Of a stretch of 64,000 nucleotides of DNA, positions 1 to 8,434 are shown in pieces. Position numbers and translations under genes: made by a program. Within the stretch, counting starts at the first letter, position 1, and each line of letters starts with the position of its first letter. This DNA comes from an uncultured Methylopila sp. (GTDB lineage: Bacteria; Pseudomonadota; Alphaproteobacteria; Rhizobiales; Methylopilaceae): NCBI GenBank assembly GCA_902168115.1, contig CABHPB010000014.1, positions 1 to 64,000 on the forward strand. The letters are read 5' to 3'. Under the pieces are notes generated by a model that did no database searches, had not been told where the DNA came from, and saw nothing but the letters and a program-made list of their open reading frames with translations.

Positions 1-83
1 CGCGAAAAACCCGGAAATTGGGGAGGGGGTATCCCCCGCGCCTTCGGATGGAGAGCTCTTACAGATACTTGGAGTGCTAGCGC

Positions 84-1370
84 ATGACCGCCCCCGCGTC
101 TGCCGCGATCCAGTCGACCAACTCCGCTGTTGCTCGCGATCTTGCAGTGTCCTGGCGACCGGTCACCGATCTCATCCCCTACGCTCGTAACGCCCGCACT
201 CACTCGGACGCGCAGGTGGCCCAGGTTGCGGCCTCGATCCGGGAGTTCGGCTGGACCAATCCGATCCTCGTCGACGGCGCCAACGGTGTTGTGGCCGGTC
301 ATGGCCGGCTGCTCGCGGCGAGGAAGCTCCGGCTCGACACCGTCCCGGTCATCGAGCTGTCCGGGCTGACCGAGGCCCAGCGGCGAGCTTACATCCTGGC
401 GGATAACAAGCTGGCGATGAACGCAGGATGGGATGAGGCGCTGCTCGCGGCCGAGGTCGCCGACCTTGTGGCGCTCGGCGTCGATCCGGGACTTGCAGGT
501 TTCGACGCAGGCGAAGTCGAGGAGCTGCTGGCGAGCTTGCAGGATGGGCAGGAGTTTGCGGACGAAGCCCCTGCCCCGCCCGCGACGCCTGTCACGCGAA
601 CCAGCGATGTCTGGCTGCTCGGCGCTCACCGTCTGGTCTGCGGCGACGCCACCAGAGCCGCGGACGTTGCGACCACGCTCAACGGCTCGCTCGCCGACAT
701 GGTCTTCACCGATCCGCCCTACAACGTCGACTACCGGGGCGGCGCCCATCGCGCGATCGCCAACGATGACCTTGGGTCAGGCTTCGCTGCCTTCCTTCTT
801 GCCGCCTGCTCGGCGTTCGTGCCGGTGACGAAGGGCGCGATCTACGTCTGCATGTCGTCCTCGGAGCTCGCCACGCTGAAAGCCGCGTTCGAGGCGGCGG
901 GCGGTCACTGGTCGACCTTTGTGATCTGGGCGAAGAACGCCTTCACGCTGGGCCGCTCGGACTACCAGCGGCAGTACGAGCCCATTCTCTATGGCTGGCC
1001 GAAGGGGTCCGACCATTTCTGGTGTGGGGCCCGCGACCAGGGCGACGTCTGGCGGCACGATCGGCCAAGGGCGAACGACCTTCATCCTACGATGAAGCCG
1101 ATCGCGCTCGTTGAGCAGGCGATCCGCAACTCCAGCAAGTCGCGCGATGTCGTGCTTGATCCATTCGGCGGCTCGGGAACGACCTTGATGGCGGCCGAGG
1201 CCACTGGTCGGCGAGCCTCTCTCGTCGAGCTTGAGCCAAGCTATTGCGACGTGATCGTGCAGCGCTGGCAGGAGGCGACCAACGAAACCGCGGTGCTCGC
1301 CGATGAGGCGAAGACCTTTGCGCAGCTGGCCGCGGAGCGCGGCGTGGACATCCCAAAGGAAGCGTTGTGA
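84..1370 (+). CDS. ParB-like nuclease domain / DNA methyltransferase fusion (phage type)
   Basis: A 428-residue DNA methyltransferase that should methylate adenine-N6 or cytosine-N4. The N-terminal third (about residues 28-120) is a ParB/Srx-like domain containing the VVAGHGRLLAARKL stretch. The catalytic part shows DPPY at residues 210-213 and the SAM-binding DPFGGSGTT near residue 359. Motif IV comes before motif I, the order typical of beta-class enzymes. Phages carry this fusion next to terminase genes, probably to protect their DNA or alter packaging-site recognition. The ATG at 84 has a GGAG about ten bases upstream. The stop overlaps the next start by four bases (GTGA), so the two genes are translationally coupled. 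Confidence 0.93.
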   Translation: MTAPASAAIQSTNSAVARDLAVSWRPVTDLIPYARNARTHSDAQVAQVAASIREFGWTNPILVDGANGVVAGHGRLLAARKLRLDTVPVIELSGLTEAQRRAYILADNKLAMNAGWDEALLAAEVADLVALGVDPGLAGFDAGEVEELLASLQDGQEFADEAPAPPATPVTRTSDVWLLGAHRLVCGDATRAADVATTLNGSLADMVFTDPPYNVDYRGGAHRAIANDDLGSGFAAFLLAACSAFVPVTKGAIYVCMSSSELATLKAAFEAAGGHWSTFVIWAKNAFTLGRSDYQRQYEPILYGWPKGSDHFWCGARDQGDVWRHDRPRANDLHPTMKPIALVEQAIRNSSKSRDVVLDPFGGSGTTLMAAEATGRRASLVELEPSYCDVIVQRWQEATNETAVLADEAKTFAQLAAERGVDIPKEAL

Positions 1371-1597
1371 GCTCGCGCCCTCCGCAGTCCCGACGTGGAT
1401 CGCTCGCGGAAGCGCTGGCGAACATCGCCGCCGGTTACCTGCTCGCGATCGTCACGCAGCGCATCGCGTATCCCATGTTCGGCATCCAGACCACGCTCGC
1501 CGCCGACGGCGCGATCGCGGCGATCTTCACCTTGGTCTCGCTCGGGCGCTCATATGCGCTCCGCCGGATCTTCGAACGATGTTCGGCTGCGCGCTGA
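1367..1597 (+). CDS. Small two-helix membrane protein, phage-associated
   Basis: A 76-residue protein that starts with GTG overlapping the methylase stop. Two hydrophobic segments (about residues 17-38 and 44-62) are joined by a short loop, and the C-terminus is basic (RRIFERCSAAR). Proteins of this shape, with the GSLAEALANIAAGY and SLGRSYALRR signatures, lie between methylase and terminase genes in alphaproteobacterial prophages. No function is known. Holin activity is possible from size and topology, but position alone does not show it. The small terminase starts two bases after its stop. Confidence 0.7.
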   Translation: MSSRPPQSRRGSLAEALANIAAGYLLAIVTQRIAYPMFGIQTTLAADGAIAAIFTLVSLGRSYALRRIFERCSAAR

Positions 1598-1598
1598 G

Positions 1599-2045
1599 AT
1601 GCGAGGCAGAAAGCCCGGCATAGGGTCGCTCGCGGTCGTCGCCGGACTTGATCGACGATCGCCGTTCAACGAGCCACGCCCGCTTCGCGGCGCCCCCACC
1701 TGCCCGGCTCATCTGAGCCCGACCGCCAAGGCGGAGTGGAAGCGGATCGTCCAGCAGCTCGTAGAGCTCGGGATGCTAAGCGTGCTCGACCGTGCTGTGC
1801 TCGCGGCCTACTGCCAAACGTATGGACGTTGGGTCGAGGCTGAAAAGCGCCTCGCGGAGACCCCTGCCCTCATCAAGCTGCCGTCCGGCTACGTCCAGCA
1901 GAACCCATGGCTTGCGGTCTCGAACAAGCAGCTCGAGCTGATGCAAAAGCTCATGACCGAGATGGGGCTTACGCCCGTGTCGCGATCACGCGTGAACGCG
2001 AAGCCGGCCACTAGTACGCCGAAGCCGTGGGAAACAGGCGGCTGA
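1599..2045 (+). CDS. Phage terminase small subunit, P27 family
   Basis: A 148-residue protein starting at ATG 1599, giving MRGRKPGIGS, the usual start of this family. The core (LSPTAKAEWKRIVQQL, LDRAVLAAYCQTYGRW, SGYVQQNPWLAVSNKQLELM) matches P27-type small terminases, which bind the packaging site and present DNA to the large subunit. The length is normal. The gene overlaps or abuts the upstream membrane-protein gene, and no large terminase follows, so packaging cannot work from this locus alone. A closely similar decayed copy of the C-terminal half lies at 36300-36500. Confidence 0.9.
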   Translation: MRGRKPGIGSLAVVAGLDRRSPFNEPRPLRGAPTCPAHLSPTAKAEWKRIVQQLVELGMLSVLDRAVLAAYCQTYGRWVEAEKRLAETPALIKLPSGYVQQNPWLAVSNKQLELMQKLMTEMGLTPVSRSRVNAKPATSTPKPWETGG

Positions 2046-2268
2046 CGGCCGCCGAGTTCGCCGTCACCCCGAATGCATCTCGGCTCGCCCTTCGGCACCG
2101 CAATCGGGCTCATGCTGTGGGCATGGATGGCCAATGTGATCCGGCAGTGAGGAGAGTTGAACGCCGACATGCAGCTTAAGACGTTTCGCGACACCACCCG
2201 TAGGCGGCCGCGGCCGTTAAAGGAAGGACGAAATGGCCGACACGGTGGCTGACTAGACGCGATAAGCA

Positions 2269-2511
2269 CTATCGACTGTTCCGCTCGCATTCACTCAGAA
2301 CGGCCTTAGGCATTCCCGCCCCTGGCCCGGATGAATGCGGGGCTTCGCTCGATCCGCCGACCTTCGTGCGAGCGTCCTCGCAGAGTCTGTTTAGGGCGCG
2401 CTCTTTCTCGAGATAGAAATCTTTGGGGAACAGAAAGACGTAGGCCAGCACCACGATTGGGATCGCAATGGCAAGCAAGAAGCACGTCTTTCCCGCAGTC
2501 TTTCCTGTCAT
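2269..2511 (-). CDS. Small single-pass membrane protein, paralogue of 62085-62324
   Basis: An 80-residue protein with one membrane segment at residues 9-29 followed by FPKDF and a hydrophilic tail containing NRLCEDAR and SECERNSR. The two Cys residues and the whole architecture are shared with the protein encoded at 62085-62324 (NRLCQDAR, TECEKDAR), so the two are paralogues. The tail is probably periplasmic and could hold a disulphide. The family is not one I recognise. It sits among stress genes at both ends of the window. Confidence 0.65.
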   Translation of the reverse strand: MTGKTAGKTCFLLAIAIPIVVLAYVFLFPKDFYLEKERALNRLCEDARTKVGGSSEAPHSSGPGAGMPKAVLSECERNSR

Positions 2512-2609
2512 CGTCGCGCTCGTAGTTCATTTCGCGCCAAACCCTACGGCGAAACGCGCAGCGATCCGCTTGGTCAGGGCCGAGCGCTTCTGAGAAACTA
2601 TGCTGATCG

Positions 2610-2999
2610 CTATACAGCGTTCAGCCACGCCATCGCGTGATGTTCTTCAGCGAGGTCAAAAGTCTTTGTCTCGACGGGAGTGACGACGCCCGACACTGCG
2701 ATCATGGCGCGCGCGAGCAGGGGAGCGCCTACAACGGCGTATCGGCGGACATGCGCAATGGAACGCGCCTGCACGCTCATCGCTCTGCTATCGAACGTCG
2801 CACCGACGTCCGATCCTTCGTAGTTTGACATTACGACGAGCATATCGATCTGCTGGTATCGATCCATCGCTGCCGCAGCAGCCGCCGCCATCCACTCGAT
2901 GTCCGGCTTTGTAATCCTGTCCCGTATCTCGAATGCGAGCAGGTCAGAGCGGGGGCTGTCCCTCAACACGATCGATCCGTCAGGCGCAAGCTCTGTCAC
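2610..2999 (-). CDS. SpoIIAA-like (STAS/SEC14-type) protein
   Basis: A 129-residue protein resembling the SpoIIAA-like family (DUF3478), small cytoplasmic alpha/beta proteins with a lipid- or partner-binding fold and no assigned reaction. Diagnostic stretches are LAFEIRDRITKPDIEWM near the start and RRYAVVGAPLLARAMIAVSG late in the chain. The start is GTG at 2999, and this GTG overlaps the stop of the 57-residue membrane protein upstream in a GTGA arrangement, so the two are translationally coupled. Confidence 0.78.
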   Translation of the reverse strand: MTELAPDGSIVLRDSPRSDLLAFEIRDRITKPDIEWMAAAAAAAMDRYQQIDMLVVMSNYEGSDVGATFDSRAMSVQARSIAHVRRYAVVGAPLLARAMIAVSGVVTPVETKTFDLAEEHHAMAWLNAV

Positions 3000-3169
3000 G
3001 GTTGGTCCCCCCCGCTTCGACCAGCATCTTCATCAATGCCCGTTGCGCGCTTGTAAGCGTCCCGATTGCTGCGCTTGCGTAGAAACCAGACAAGAGCGCC
3101 AATCGCGGCGAGCAGCGCAATTCCAAGCGTGCCGAACATCAAGATCGGCACCAGCTCACTGCCTGACAT
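2996..3169 (-). CDS. 57-residue single-pass membrane protein coupled to the SpoIIAA-like gene
   Basis: A short reading frame from ATG 3169: MSGSELVPILMFGTLGIALL, then a basic stop-transfer segment (WFLRKRSNRDAYKR) and an acidic tail ending GRSGGDQP. One clear membrane helix spans about residues 8-30. Its TGA overlaps the GTG start of the SpoIIAA-like gene. The overlap and the good topology argue for a real gene that length cut-offs would miss. It could anchor or regulate its neighbour; that is inference. Confidence 0.6.
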   Translation of the reverse strand: MSGSELVPILMFGTLGIALLAAIGALVWFLRKRSNRDAYKRATGIDEDAGRSGGDQP

Positions 3170-3195
3170 CTCACGCTTCCTCCGACGAGGGACAA

Positions 3196-3423
3196 TTACG
3201 ACGGCTGAGACGCCAGCGTTTTTCGCTCCAACCGCAGCTTGCGAAGACGTTCTGTCTTCATCTGGATAGCCGTTCGTTCTCGCTCGATGATCTCCATGGC
3301 GACTTTTGTCGCTTCGCTATTTAGACAATATGCTTTTTTTCGCCATATTGGCTGTTTCTTACATCCTCTTTCACTTTCATATCTTCCATTCTCTGCAAGA
3401 TCTTTAGTTTTCAGCGGAGGCAA
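3196..3423 (-). CDS. Small basic helical protein, paralogue of 62554-62850
   Basis: About 75 residues from a TTG start that is uncertain. The C-terminal half (AMEIIERERTAIQMKTERLRKLRLERK) matches AKAIIEQERAAREKKTERLRKLRLEKD in the protein at 62554-62850, and both carry NSEAT before it. The shared part is a charged helix rich in Arg, Lys and Glu. The N-terminal part does not align, so the real start may be internal or this copy may be degraded. Function unknown. Confidence 0.5.
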   Translation of the reverse strand: MPPLKTKDLAENGRYESERGCKKQPIWRKKAYCLNSEATKVAMEIIERERTAIQMKTERLRKLRLERKTLASQPS

Positions 3424-3634
3424 TATTATGCGCTAATGTAGATTTGCAGTCGGTCAAAGTAGTTGCATCAGCGCTTAGCTCTTTCGATTCCAGCCCGGCG
3501 CGAGCCCAGCGCGCGAAGGACAGCGCTCCAGTTCGTCGGGTCCGTGCTGGGCCGATATGCATGACTTCGACCGTTACGCAGTCAGGGCAGTCGTCCGCTA
3601 TCAATTCAGGTGCTCCGCTATCGGCTGAAGGCCG

Positions 3635-4162
3635 TTACTTATCCAGCGCCTGAGCCATCTCGAGATGATGCTTAAGCTCGGGCAGCGTCTTGGCAGCCCA
3701 CGCCTTCAACTCAGCGTTGTCGCCGCCGTCAGCGTAGCGCTCGAAAAGCGAAACGGCGTTCTTGTGGGCGCTGACCTGATTATCGACATACTGATCCGCC
3801 AGATCGTCGCCCGACCGTGCGTTCAGATCGTCAATCATGCTTTTCTGCGAACTGGATATCTCGGTCGGCAATTGCGCTTTTACGCTACCGCCGCTGACCG
3901 CCGATTTTAGCTGGTCGGAGGTCTTCTTGTGAGCCGTCGACATCTGGGTCGCGAAGTCGCGGACCTTTTCCGAACCCTTCAAGGCGGCGAGTTCGCTCGA
4001 TTGAATCTCGAACATGTCGCTTTGAGCAGCCTGCAGAACAAAGTCTCCCGTCGAAGGGGTCACGCCCAGCACGGAAGTGGCGCCTGTCTTTTCGCCGAGC
4101 GACTGCGCCATGACCGGGCTGGCGAACAGCAAAGCGACGGCGACGACATAAGCCTGTTTCAT
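3635..4162 (-). CDS. DUF4142 periplasmic helical protein
   Basis: A 175-residue exported protein. ATG 4162 has a GGAG ten bases upstream and gives a signal peptide (MKQAYVVAVALLFASPVMA), followed by the DUF4142 domain: FVLQAAQSDMFEIQSSELAA, VRDFATQMSTAHKKTSDQL and LPELKHHLEMAQALDK. This fold is a ferritin-like four-helix bundle found in stress and biofilm loci; its chemistry is not established. It neighbours other small stress genes on the same strand. Confidence 0.88.
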   Translation of the reverse strand: MKQAYVVAVALLFASPVMAQSLGEKTGATSVLGVTPSTGDFVLQAAQSDMFEIQSSELAALKGSEKVRDFATQMSTAHKKTSDQLKSAVSGGSVKAQLPTEISSSQKSMIDDLNARSGDDLADQYVDNQVSAHKNAVSLFERYADGGDNAELKAWAAKTLPELKHHLEMAQALDK

Positions 4163-4617
4163 AGCGGGTCTCCTCACAGACAGAACGTGCCGAGAGAGAA
4201 AACAGAGCAGTTTTATCTTCAGGCATTAGGCGAATGTCTTTTGCCGCACGCCGACAGCTTGTATGCCGGGCAGACGTGTCGGCCGCTATCGCGCGCGCCG
4301 ATATGCTGGAGAAAGGGCCGCCCACGTCGGCGCGGGACCAAACAAGCGTCCTAGCCGCCCGGCGTGGATGATGCCCGTACAACATTCTGGCTCTTCCCGC
4401 GCTGCGAGGCTGCCCGCCGACCCGCTGCGCTCAACGTCGAGTTTCACGATCTGGAAGCGACAGCCGGGGGAGCGAAGGCCCTGCTGGCGTAGGCCCGCCG
4501 CGGACGCTCGCGGAAGCGATAGGTAACGCACCGAGACGTAGCGTCACCTCTGACCCAAACCCGTTGATTGCGGCAAATGACGTAGGACATCGACGTCTGA
4601 GGTCCTAACTTCGCCAA
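4163..4617. other. Intergenic stretch without a convincing gene
   Basis: About 450 bp between the DUF4142 gene and a tiny membrane-protein gene. Open frames here are short and lack family resemblance or good start sites. The part next to 4162 should hold the promoter of the DUF4142 gene, but no GGAAC/CGTT pair with correct spacing is visible. Confidence 0.5.
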
Positions 4618-4761
4618 GTGTCAAGACGCGCCGAAAACGATCAGCCGGAGGAAGAAGCCGAACGCTCGCGCCGGATCGGCGTGCGCATCGTGAGCGGCAT
4701 CTCCGCTTTACTGTTCTTCTTGCTTTTTATCGCAGCTATGTTGCTGTCCGGCGTGAGTTAA
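4618..4761 (+). CDS. 47-residue single-pass membrane protein
   Basis: A short frame from GTG 4618 to TAA 4761. A charged N-terminus (MSRRAENDQPEEEAERSRR) is followed by a single hydrophobic helix (SGISALLFFLLFIAAMLLSG). The charge pattern predicts the N-terminus in the cytoplasm. No family is recognised and the start lacks a strong ribosome site. It lies downstream of the catalase remnant on the opposite strand. Confidence 0.4.
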   Translation: MSRRAENDQPEEEAERSRRIGVRIVSGISALLFFLLFIAAMLLSGVS

Positions 4762-4841
4762 GGCGAACAGTCGCCTGACTTGGTCGGGTCCGACGACGCG
4801 ACGGCATGCTTCACTGAATGCCGCCGCGCCCCCCGAGATCG

Positions 4842-6027
4842 TCAGGCGAGCGTGCGGACGCTCTGCTCTCGATCCCAATACCGCTTCTTGTCCGCTTCGA
4901 TGAAGCCGTCGAGATCGACAATCCCCTCATCAGGCTCGACCCCGGCCTTATCGAGCAGTGGCTTGGCTTCCAGATTGTGCCCGATCGCCTTGAGATGGCC
5001 GAAGACGTCCATCACCCCACTGGACCGCCGCGTCTTCCTTCGTCAGTTTCGCGGTCGCCTCCTTTGAGAGGATCACAGCGCATGCGTCGACCGTGACCGA
5101 AGGTTGGCCAAACAGCTGCGCATCGGCTTCGATCGTCGAGCCGTCCGACAGCGGCACCTTTCCGACCTTCGGCGCGATCAGCAGCGGGTGTCCGCCGGCC
5201 GCCTTCACCCCATCTTTCACCGCCTTCAGGTGCTTGGCGTCGGTCCCGTCCGCGATGAGGACGCCGACGGTCCGGCCCTCGAGCGTGTGTTTCTCGAGCG
5301 GTCGCGGATGATCCTCAGCGCAGGCGAGAGCTCCATGTCGATGGGAGCGACCTTGGCGGCCGAGGCTTTTGGAAGCTTCATCGCCAGCCCGTCCGCAACG
5401 CGTTGCGCAAGCTCGCCGTCGACGTTGCGCAGGTTCGCCATCATCGCTCTGCGAATATGCTCGAGCGAGACTTTGCTGAGCTCGAACACGAAGGCGGAAG
5501 CGATATACGCCTGCTCGGCCGGGTCCATCGAGCGCCAGAACAGCCGCGCCTGGCTGTAATGGTCAGCGAAGCTCTCGGCGCGAATCCGTAGCTTCTGCCC
5601 CTGCTCTTCCGCGGGATACGTCCTGAAGCCGTTCTCGGGATGCTCACGCGGGCCGCCTATCTCGCCCGCGAGATGAAGCGAATTCGGCTCGTAGTTCGCG
5701 CGGCCCTTTGGCGCCTGCATCTGCATGGGGCCGTCGCGCTGCATATTGTGGAACGGACAGCCGCCCTCGCGCCCTTTCGCCTGGTTTCCCGGGATCTGGT
5801 GCCAGTTCGTCGAGCAGCCGTTTGATCTGGGTGTCCTGGTAGGAGAACAGCCGGCCCTGCAGCAACGGATCGTTCGTATGATCGATCCCCGGGACGAGAT
5901 GGCTCGGACAGAACGCGACCTGCTCCGTCTTGGCCAAGAAGTTGTCGGGATAGCGGTCCAGCACAAGCTTGCCGACGACCCGAACGGCCAGGACCTCCTC
6001 CGGTATGATCTTCGCAGCGCCGCCGGA
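4842..6027 (-). pseudogene. Catalase (large-subunit type) pseudogene, 5'-truncated and frameshifted
   Basis: Translation in three successive frames follows the intact catalase at 59486-61567. Homology starts near 6027 at [20 protein letters not shown], equivalent to residue ~300 of the intact protein, so the N-terminal barrel with the catalytic His is missing. Frame changes fall near 5815, 5290 and 5025; the last part (KKRYWDRE...VRTLA) ends in the native stop at 4842. Long stretches are still nearly identical to the intact paralogue, so the loss looks recent. It cannot make an active catalase. Confidence 0.9.
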
Positions 6028-6307
6028 TAGATCGCGCCAGCAGAGGCCGATCTGCGAGAACCTCGTCTTGGAAAGCGCGCTCTGTTCGCGCCGAAGACTG
6101 ATTTCGACGGCAGAGGCGACGGATATGACCGACACCGACCTCAAGCCGACGAGCCGTTAAGGGCCTGAAGCTTCCTGAACAGCACGGTCGCGGCGGGCCG
6201 GAGGTTGGGCTTCACGCCAGGAAAGCCTGGGCGGAGTGACGATGAAGAAGCTCGAAAAGAGTTCGTGACCCGGCGGCGCAGCGAACCGGTCGAGCGCAAA
6301 CACGCCC

Positions 6308-6751
6308 CTATCGAAGCCTGTCTCCGGCTCCATCCCAAACCTTCACCAAAACCGGCACGCCTTGCTTGACGCTTTCCGAGACGGTGCAGAAGCGCTCGAA
6401 CTGATCGAGCACCCTGTCGATCCGGTCCAGCTCGGCGGCCTTTGCGCCGAGCAACATCGAGACTTCGACGCTCTCGATCCGCAGCCGCCCCTCGGCGTTC
6501 CGGCCGATCTGACAGGACGCTTCGGCGCTCAGCCCGCGCGCGTCCTGCCGAAACTTTCCGAGCGCGAACGTCATGCTGGCGACAAGGCAGTTCGCAACGC
6601 CTGCGAGGAGCAGCTGTTCGGGAGACGGACCATCGCCGCCTCCGATCGGAGGCGCCTCGTCGACGGCGAGCTCGCCAAGAGACGACCCGAAATCGACGAG
6701 GAAGCGATAGTCCTCGACATGCCGGATACGAATGGTCGCAAGATCGCTCAT
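6308..6751 (-). CDS. OsmC-family peroxidase-like protein
   Basis: A 147-residue OsmC/Ohr-type protein. These homodimers reduce organic peroxides with two cysteines. Both are visible: GVANCLVASMTFALGKF in the central helix and RFCTVSESVKQGVPV near the C-terminus, each in the usual context (the first Cys follows the P-E-Q-LLLAG motif). ATG 6751 gives MSDLATIRIRH; a GTG two codons earlier is possible. It lies between a dead catalase and a stress-type small gene, consistent with oxidative-stress defence. Confidence 0.85.
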   Translation of the reverse strand: MSDLATIRIRHVEDYRFLVDFGSSLGELAVDEAPPIGGGDGPSPEQLLLAGVANCLVASMTFALGKFRQDARGLSAEASCQIGRNAEGRLRIESVEVSMLLGAKAAELDRIDRVLDQFERFCTVSESVKQGVPVLVKVWDGAGDRLR

Positions 6752-6820
6752 ATACACCGGACCGGAGACGACCGACGATCGTCCGTGACACGGATCAAGG
6801 CCATCTGCTCGGTGCGCTCG

Positions 6821-7069
6821 CTACTTCAGTTCGCTCTGCTTGCGCTCGTCAGCAGGCTCCTTGTACGGGCCTTCCGGACGCTTCTCGTGCCGCTCCTGAC
6901 TTTCGGACGGCGGTTCGCCCGCGACCCGATGGGGTCGCTTCTCCGAACCCGCCGCGCGTTTCTTGTCGAACTCTTCGATGTCCGGGTCCTGAGCCGGAGC
7001 GTCGACCGGGCTGTCCCCACGGACGTGTTTTCCCGTCTCATCGGTACGAAAGCGTGTTTCGACGGACAT
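6821..7069 (-). CDS. Small disordered stress protein, paralogue of 63643-63912
   Basis: An 82-residue, highly charged protein with no hydrophobic core, probably disordered. Its beginning (RFRTDETGKHVRGDSPVDAP) and end (RHEKRPEGPYKEPADERKQ) match the protein at 63643-63912 closely; the middle differs. ATG 7069 has a GGAGG eight bases upstream. A GGAAC-N16-CGCT promoter-like element lies 40 bases upstream, and the paralogue has the same element at the same distance. Function unknown; general-stress regulation is inferred. Confidence 0.75.
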   Translation of the reverse strand: MSVETRFRTDETGKHVRGDSPVDAPAQDPDIEEFDKKRAAGSEKRPHRVAGEPPSESQERHEKRPEGPYKEPADERKQSELK

Positions 7070-7108
7070 GATGGACCTCCAAGTCTCTTCCACCGCTTCG
7101 CAAACTGA

Positions 7109-7133
7109 AGCGTAGGCAGGGCCCGTTGGTTCC
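7109..7133 (-). promoter_or_regulatory. EcfG-type promoter variant
   Basis: On the minus strand GGAAC (7133-7129) is followed after 16 bases by CGCT, one mismatch from the GGAAC-N16-CGTT consensus of the alphaproteobacterial general stress sigma factor. The -10 end is 40 bases from the ATG at 7069. The same variant at the same distance precedes the paralogous gene at 63643. Confidence 0.5.
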
Positions 7134-7265
7134 GCTCCAATCCCGCTCCCGAAATCATGCGTGATATGAAGCCGCATCGGGGGCTGTTGCATCGGTCTCG
7201 AGGTCAGGCTGTCCGGCTGTCCGGATGTCTTGCGCCATTAGTCCAGACACGGAGCCACGCATTCA

Positions 7266-7667
7266 TTGGGCGAGCCTCTCGAGACGCCGGATGGCCGATA
7301 TATCGTGGTTCGCGGCCGCCTGTGGCGGAAGGCTGATCCGTCACTGAGCGAATCCGAACGCACGGCAGTCGTCGCAGAGTTGATGACGGCGCGTCGGGCG
7401 GTACGAGCGGCGAAACAAGATCCGGACGCGCTGGCCTCCGCGCGCGCGCGGATCGACGCCGCCAAGCGGGCGCTGGGCGAGCGCGGACCAGTTTGGTGGA
7501 CGGACGGCGCTCCTGATTACACGCGCCGCATGGCTCACAACACGCCGTATGCAGAATGGTTTTCGTCTCTTTCAAAGAGCCAGCTCGGCCCTGACAGTCA
7601 CGCAAGCCGACCATTGGGCGCGCGAGAGGTTTGCAGAGACCGCCGGTCAGCGCTGAAGCGGACGTAG
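7266..7667 (+). CDS. Conserved hypothetical protein
   Basis: A 133-residue frame from a TTG start with a GGAGC upstream. The core (TPDGRYIVVRGRLWRKADPS, the helical ELMTARRAVRAAKQDPD segment, RAKRALGERGPVWWTDGAPD-like sequence and NTPYAEWFSSL) resembles a small uncharacterised protein widespread in Hyphomicrobiales. In that family the protein normally ends near NTPYAEW; the last ~25 residues here overlap the end of the convergent glycosyltransferase gene and may be a run-through extension caused by loss of the native stop. Confidence 0.65.
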   Translation: MGEPLETPDGRYIVVRGRLWRKADPSLSESERTAVVAELMTARRAVRAAKQDPDALASARARIDAAKRALGERGPVWWTDGAPDYTRRMAHNTPYAEWFSSLSKSQLGPDSHASRPLGAREVCRDRRSALKRT

Positions 7668-8434
7668 CCTGCGGCTTCGAATGCGTGGAGCCATCCGGCC
7701 ATGGGCCAGAAACCCCATTTTTCAAAGAATACGCGCGCGTTGCGAATGATTGCATCGAGATGCTCGAACGGCGGATCGCTGACAGCGTGGTGCTGGTGAA
7801 ACGCCTTGGCGTCGCCCGTCAGGACGATGGGGACGCCCGCCGTCTGGGCGCAGTAGCCGAAGTCGGTGTCCTCCCCTCCATAACCCACGAAGGATTCGTC
7901 GAAGCCGCCAAGAGCCTGGAAGGTGCGCCGGCGCACGCCGAAAGCGAGAGACCAGAACATCCCGGCGTTCGGCTCGCGCCGATAACCCGACTTCGGGAAC
8001 GGTCGGACAGGATGCGAGCGGCCTGCGGCGAGGAGATCCGTCTCTCGCCAGGCGCTTCGGGCGTCTCCTGGTCCGAGATAGAGCACTTCGGGGCAGATGA
8101 GCCCATCGAGCTCCCCGAGCGCGTCGCCCACGACGCCGACGAGCGAGCTGTCGGCTATGCAGTCTGCGTCAATGAACAGCAGGCGCTCGCTGGTCGCTTC
8201 TCGGGCCGCGAGATTGCGCGCCGCGGCCAGAGGAAGTCTTGCGTCCGGCATTCGCACGCTTCGGATCGGGAAAGCGCAACGCTCAAACCCGAGCGGTTCG
8301 TCGTTCATGTCGACGACGACGAGTTCACTCGGAACGACGACCGATCGGCGGAGCCCCTCGACGAGGTTCATCAGATGAGCGGTTCGCCCGCGCGCGAGGG
8401 TTAGCACGCTGACGCCTGTCACACGCGCCGCCAT
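7598..8434 (-). CDS. Family 2 glycosyltransferase
   Basis: A 278-residue GT-A fold enzyme transferring a sugar from a nucleotide donor. The nucleotide/metal site is the D-A-D motif at residues 89-91 in LLFIDADCIAD. The second half has the galactosyltransferase-like tail with GGFDESFVGYGGEDTDFGYC, which contains the acidic acceptor-side motif. It lacks membrane helices, so it works in the cytoplasm. It is the last gene of the operon starting at 13833 and overlaps the methyltransferase gene upstream by 16 bases. Confidence 0.88.
   Translation of the reverse strand: MAARVTGVSVLTLARGRTAHLMNLVEGLRRSVVVPSELVVVDMNDEPLGFERCAFPIRSVRMPDARLPLAAARNLAAREATSERLLFIDADCIADSSLVGVVGDALGELDGLICPEVLYLGPGDARSAWRETDLLAAGRSHPVRPFPKSGYRREPNAGMFWSLAFGVRRRTFQALGGFDESFVGYGGEDTDFGYCAQTAGVPIVLTGDAKAFHQHHAVSDPPFEHLDAIIRNARVFFEKWGFWPMAGWLHAFEAAGYVRFSADRRSLQTSRAPNGRLA

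Larger units (their letters stand above)
84..2045 (+). mobile_element. Prophage remnant (methylase, small membrane protein, small terminase)
   Basis: Three tightly packed plus-strand genes form the block found just upstream of the large terminase in many rhizobial prophages. A large terminase gene should follow at 2046, but there is only about 220 bp of non-coding sequence before host-type stress genes begin on the other strand. The element is therefore truncated on its right side; its left side lies outside the window. A decayed second copy of the small terminase gene lies at 36.3 kb. Confidence 0.75.

Noticed and set aside
2073-2150. 25-codon frame after the small terminase gene
   Set aside because: A short hydrophobic frame (MHLGSPFGTAIGLMLWAWMA) without a ribosome site; may be phage debris but cannot be supported.
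3404-3604. 66-codon minus-strand frame with a CPDC motif
   Set aside because: TTG start, no ribosome site, no paralogue in the right-hand cassette; likely chance.
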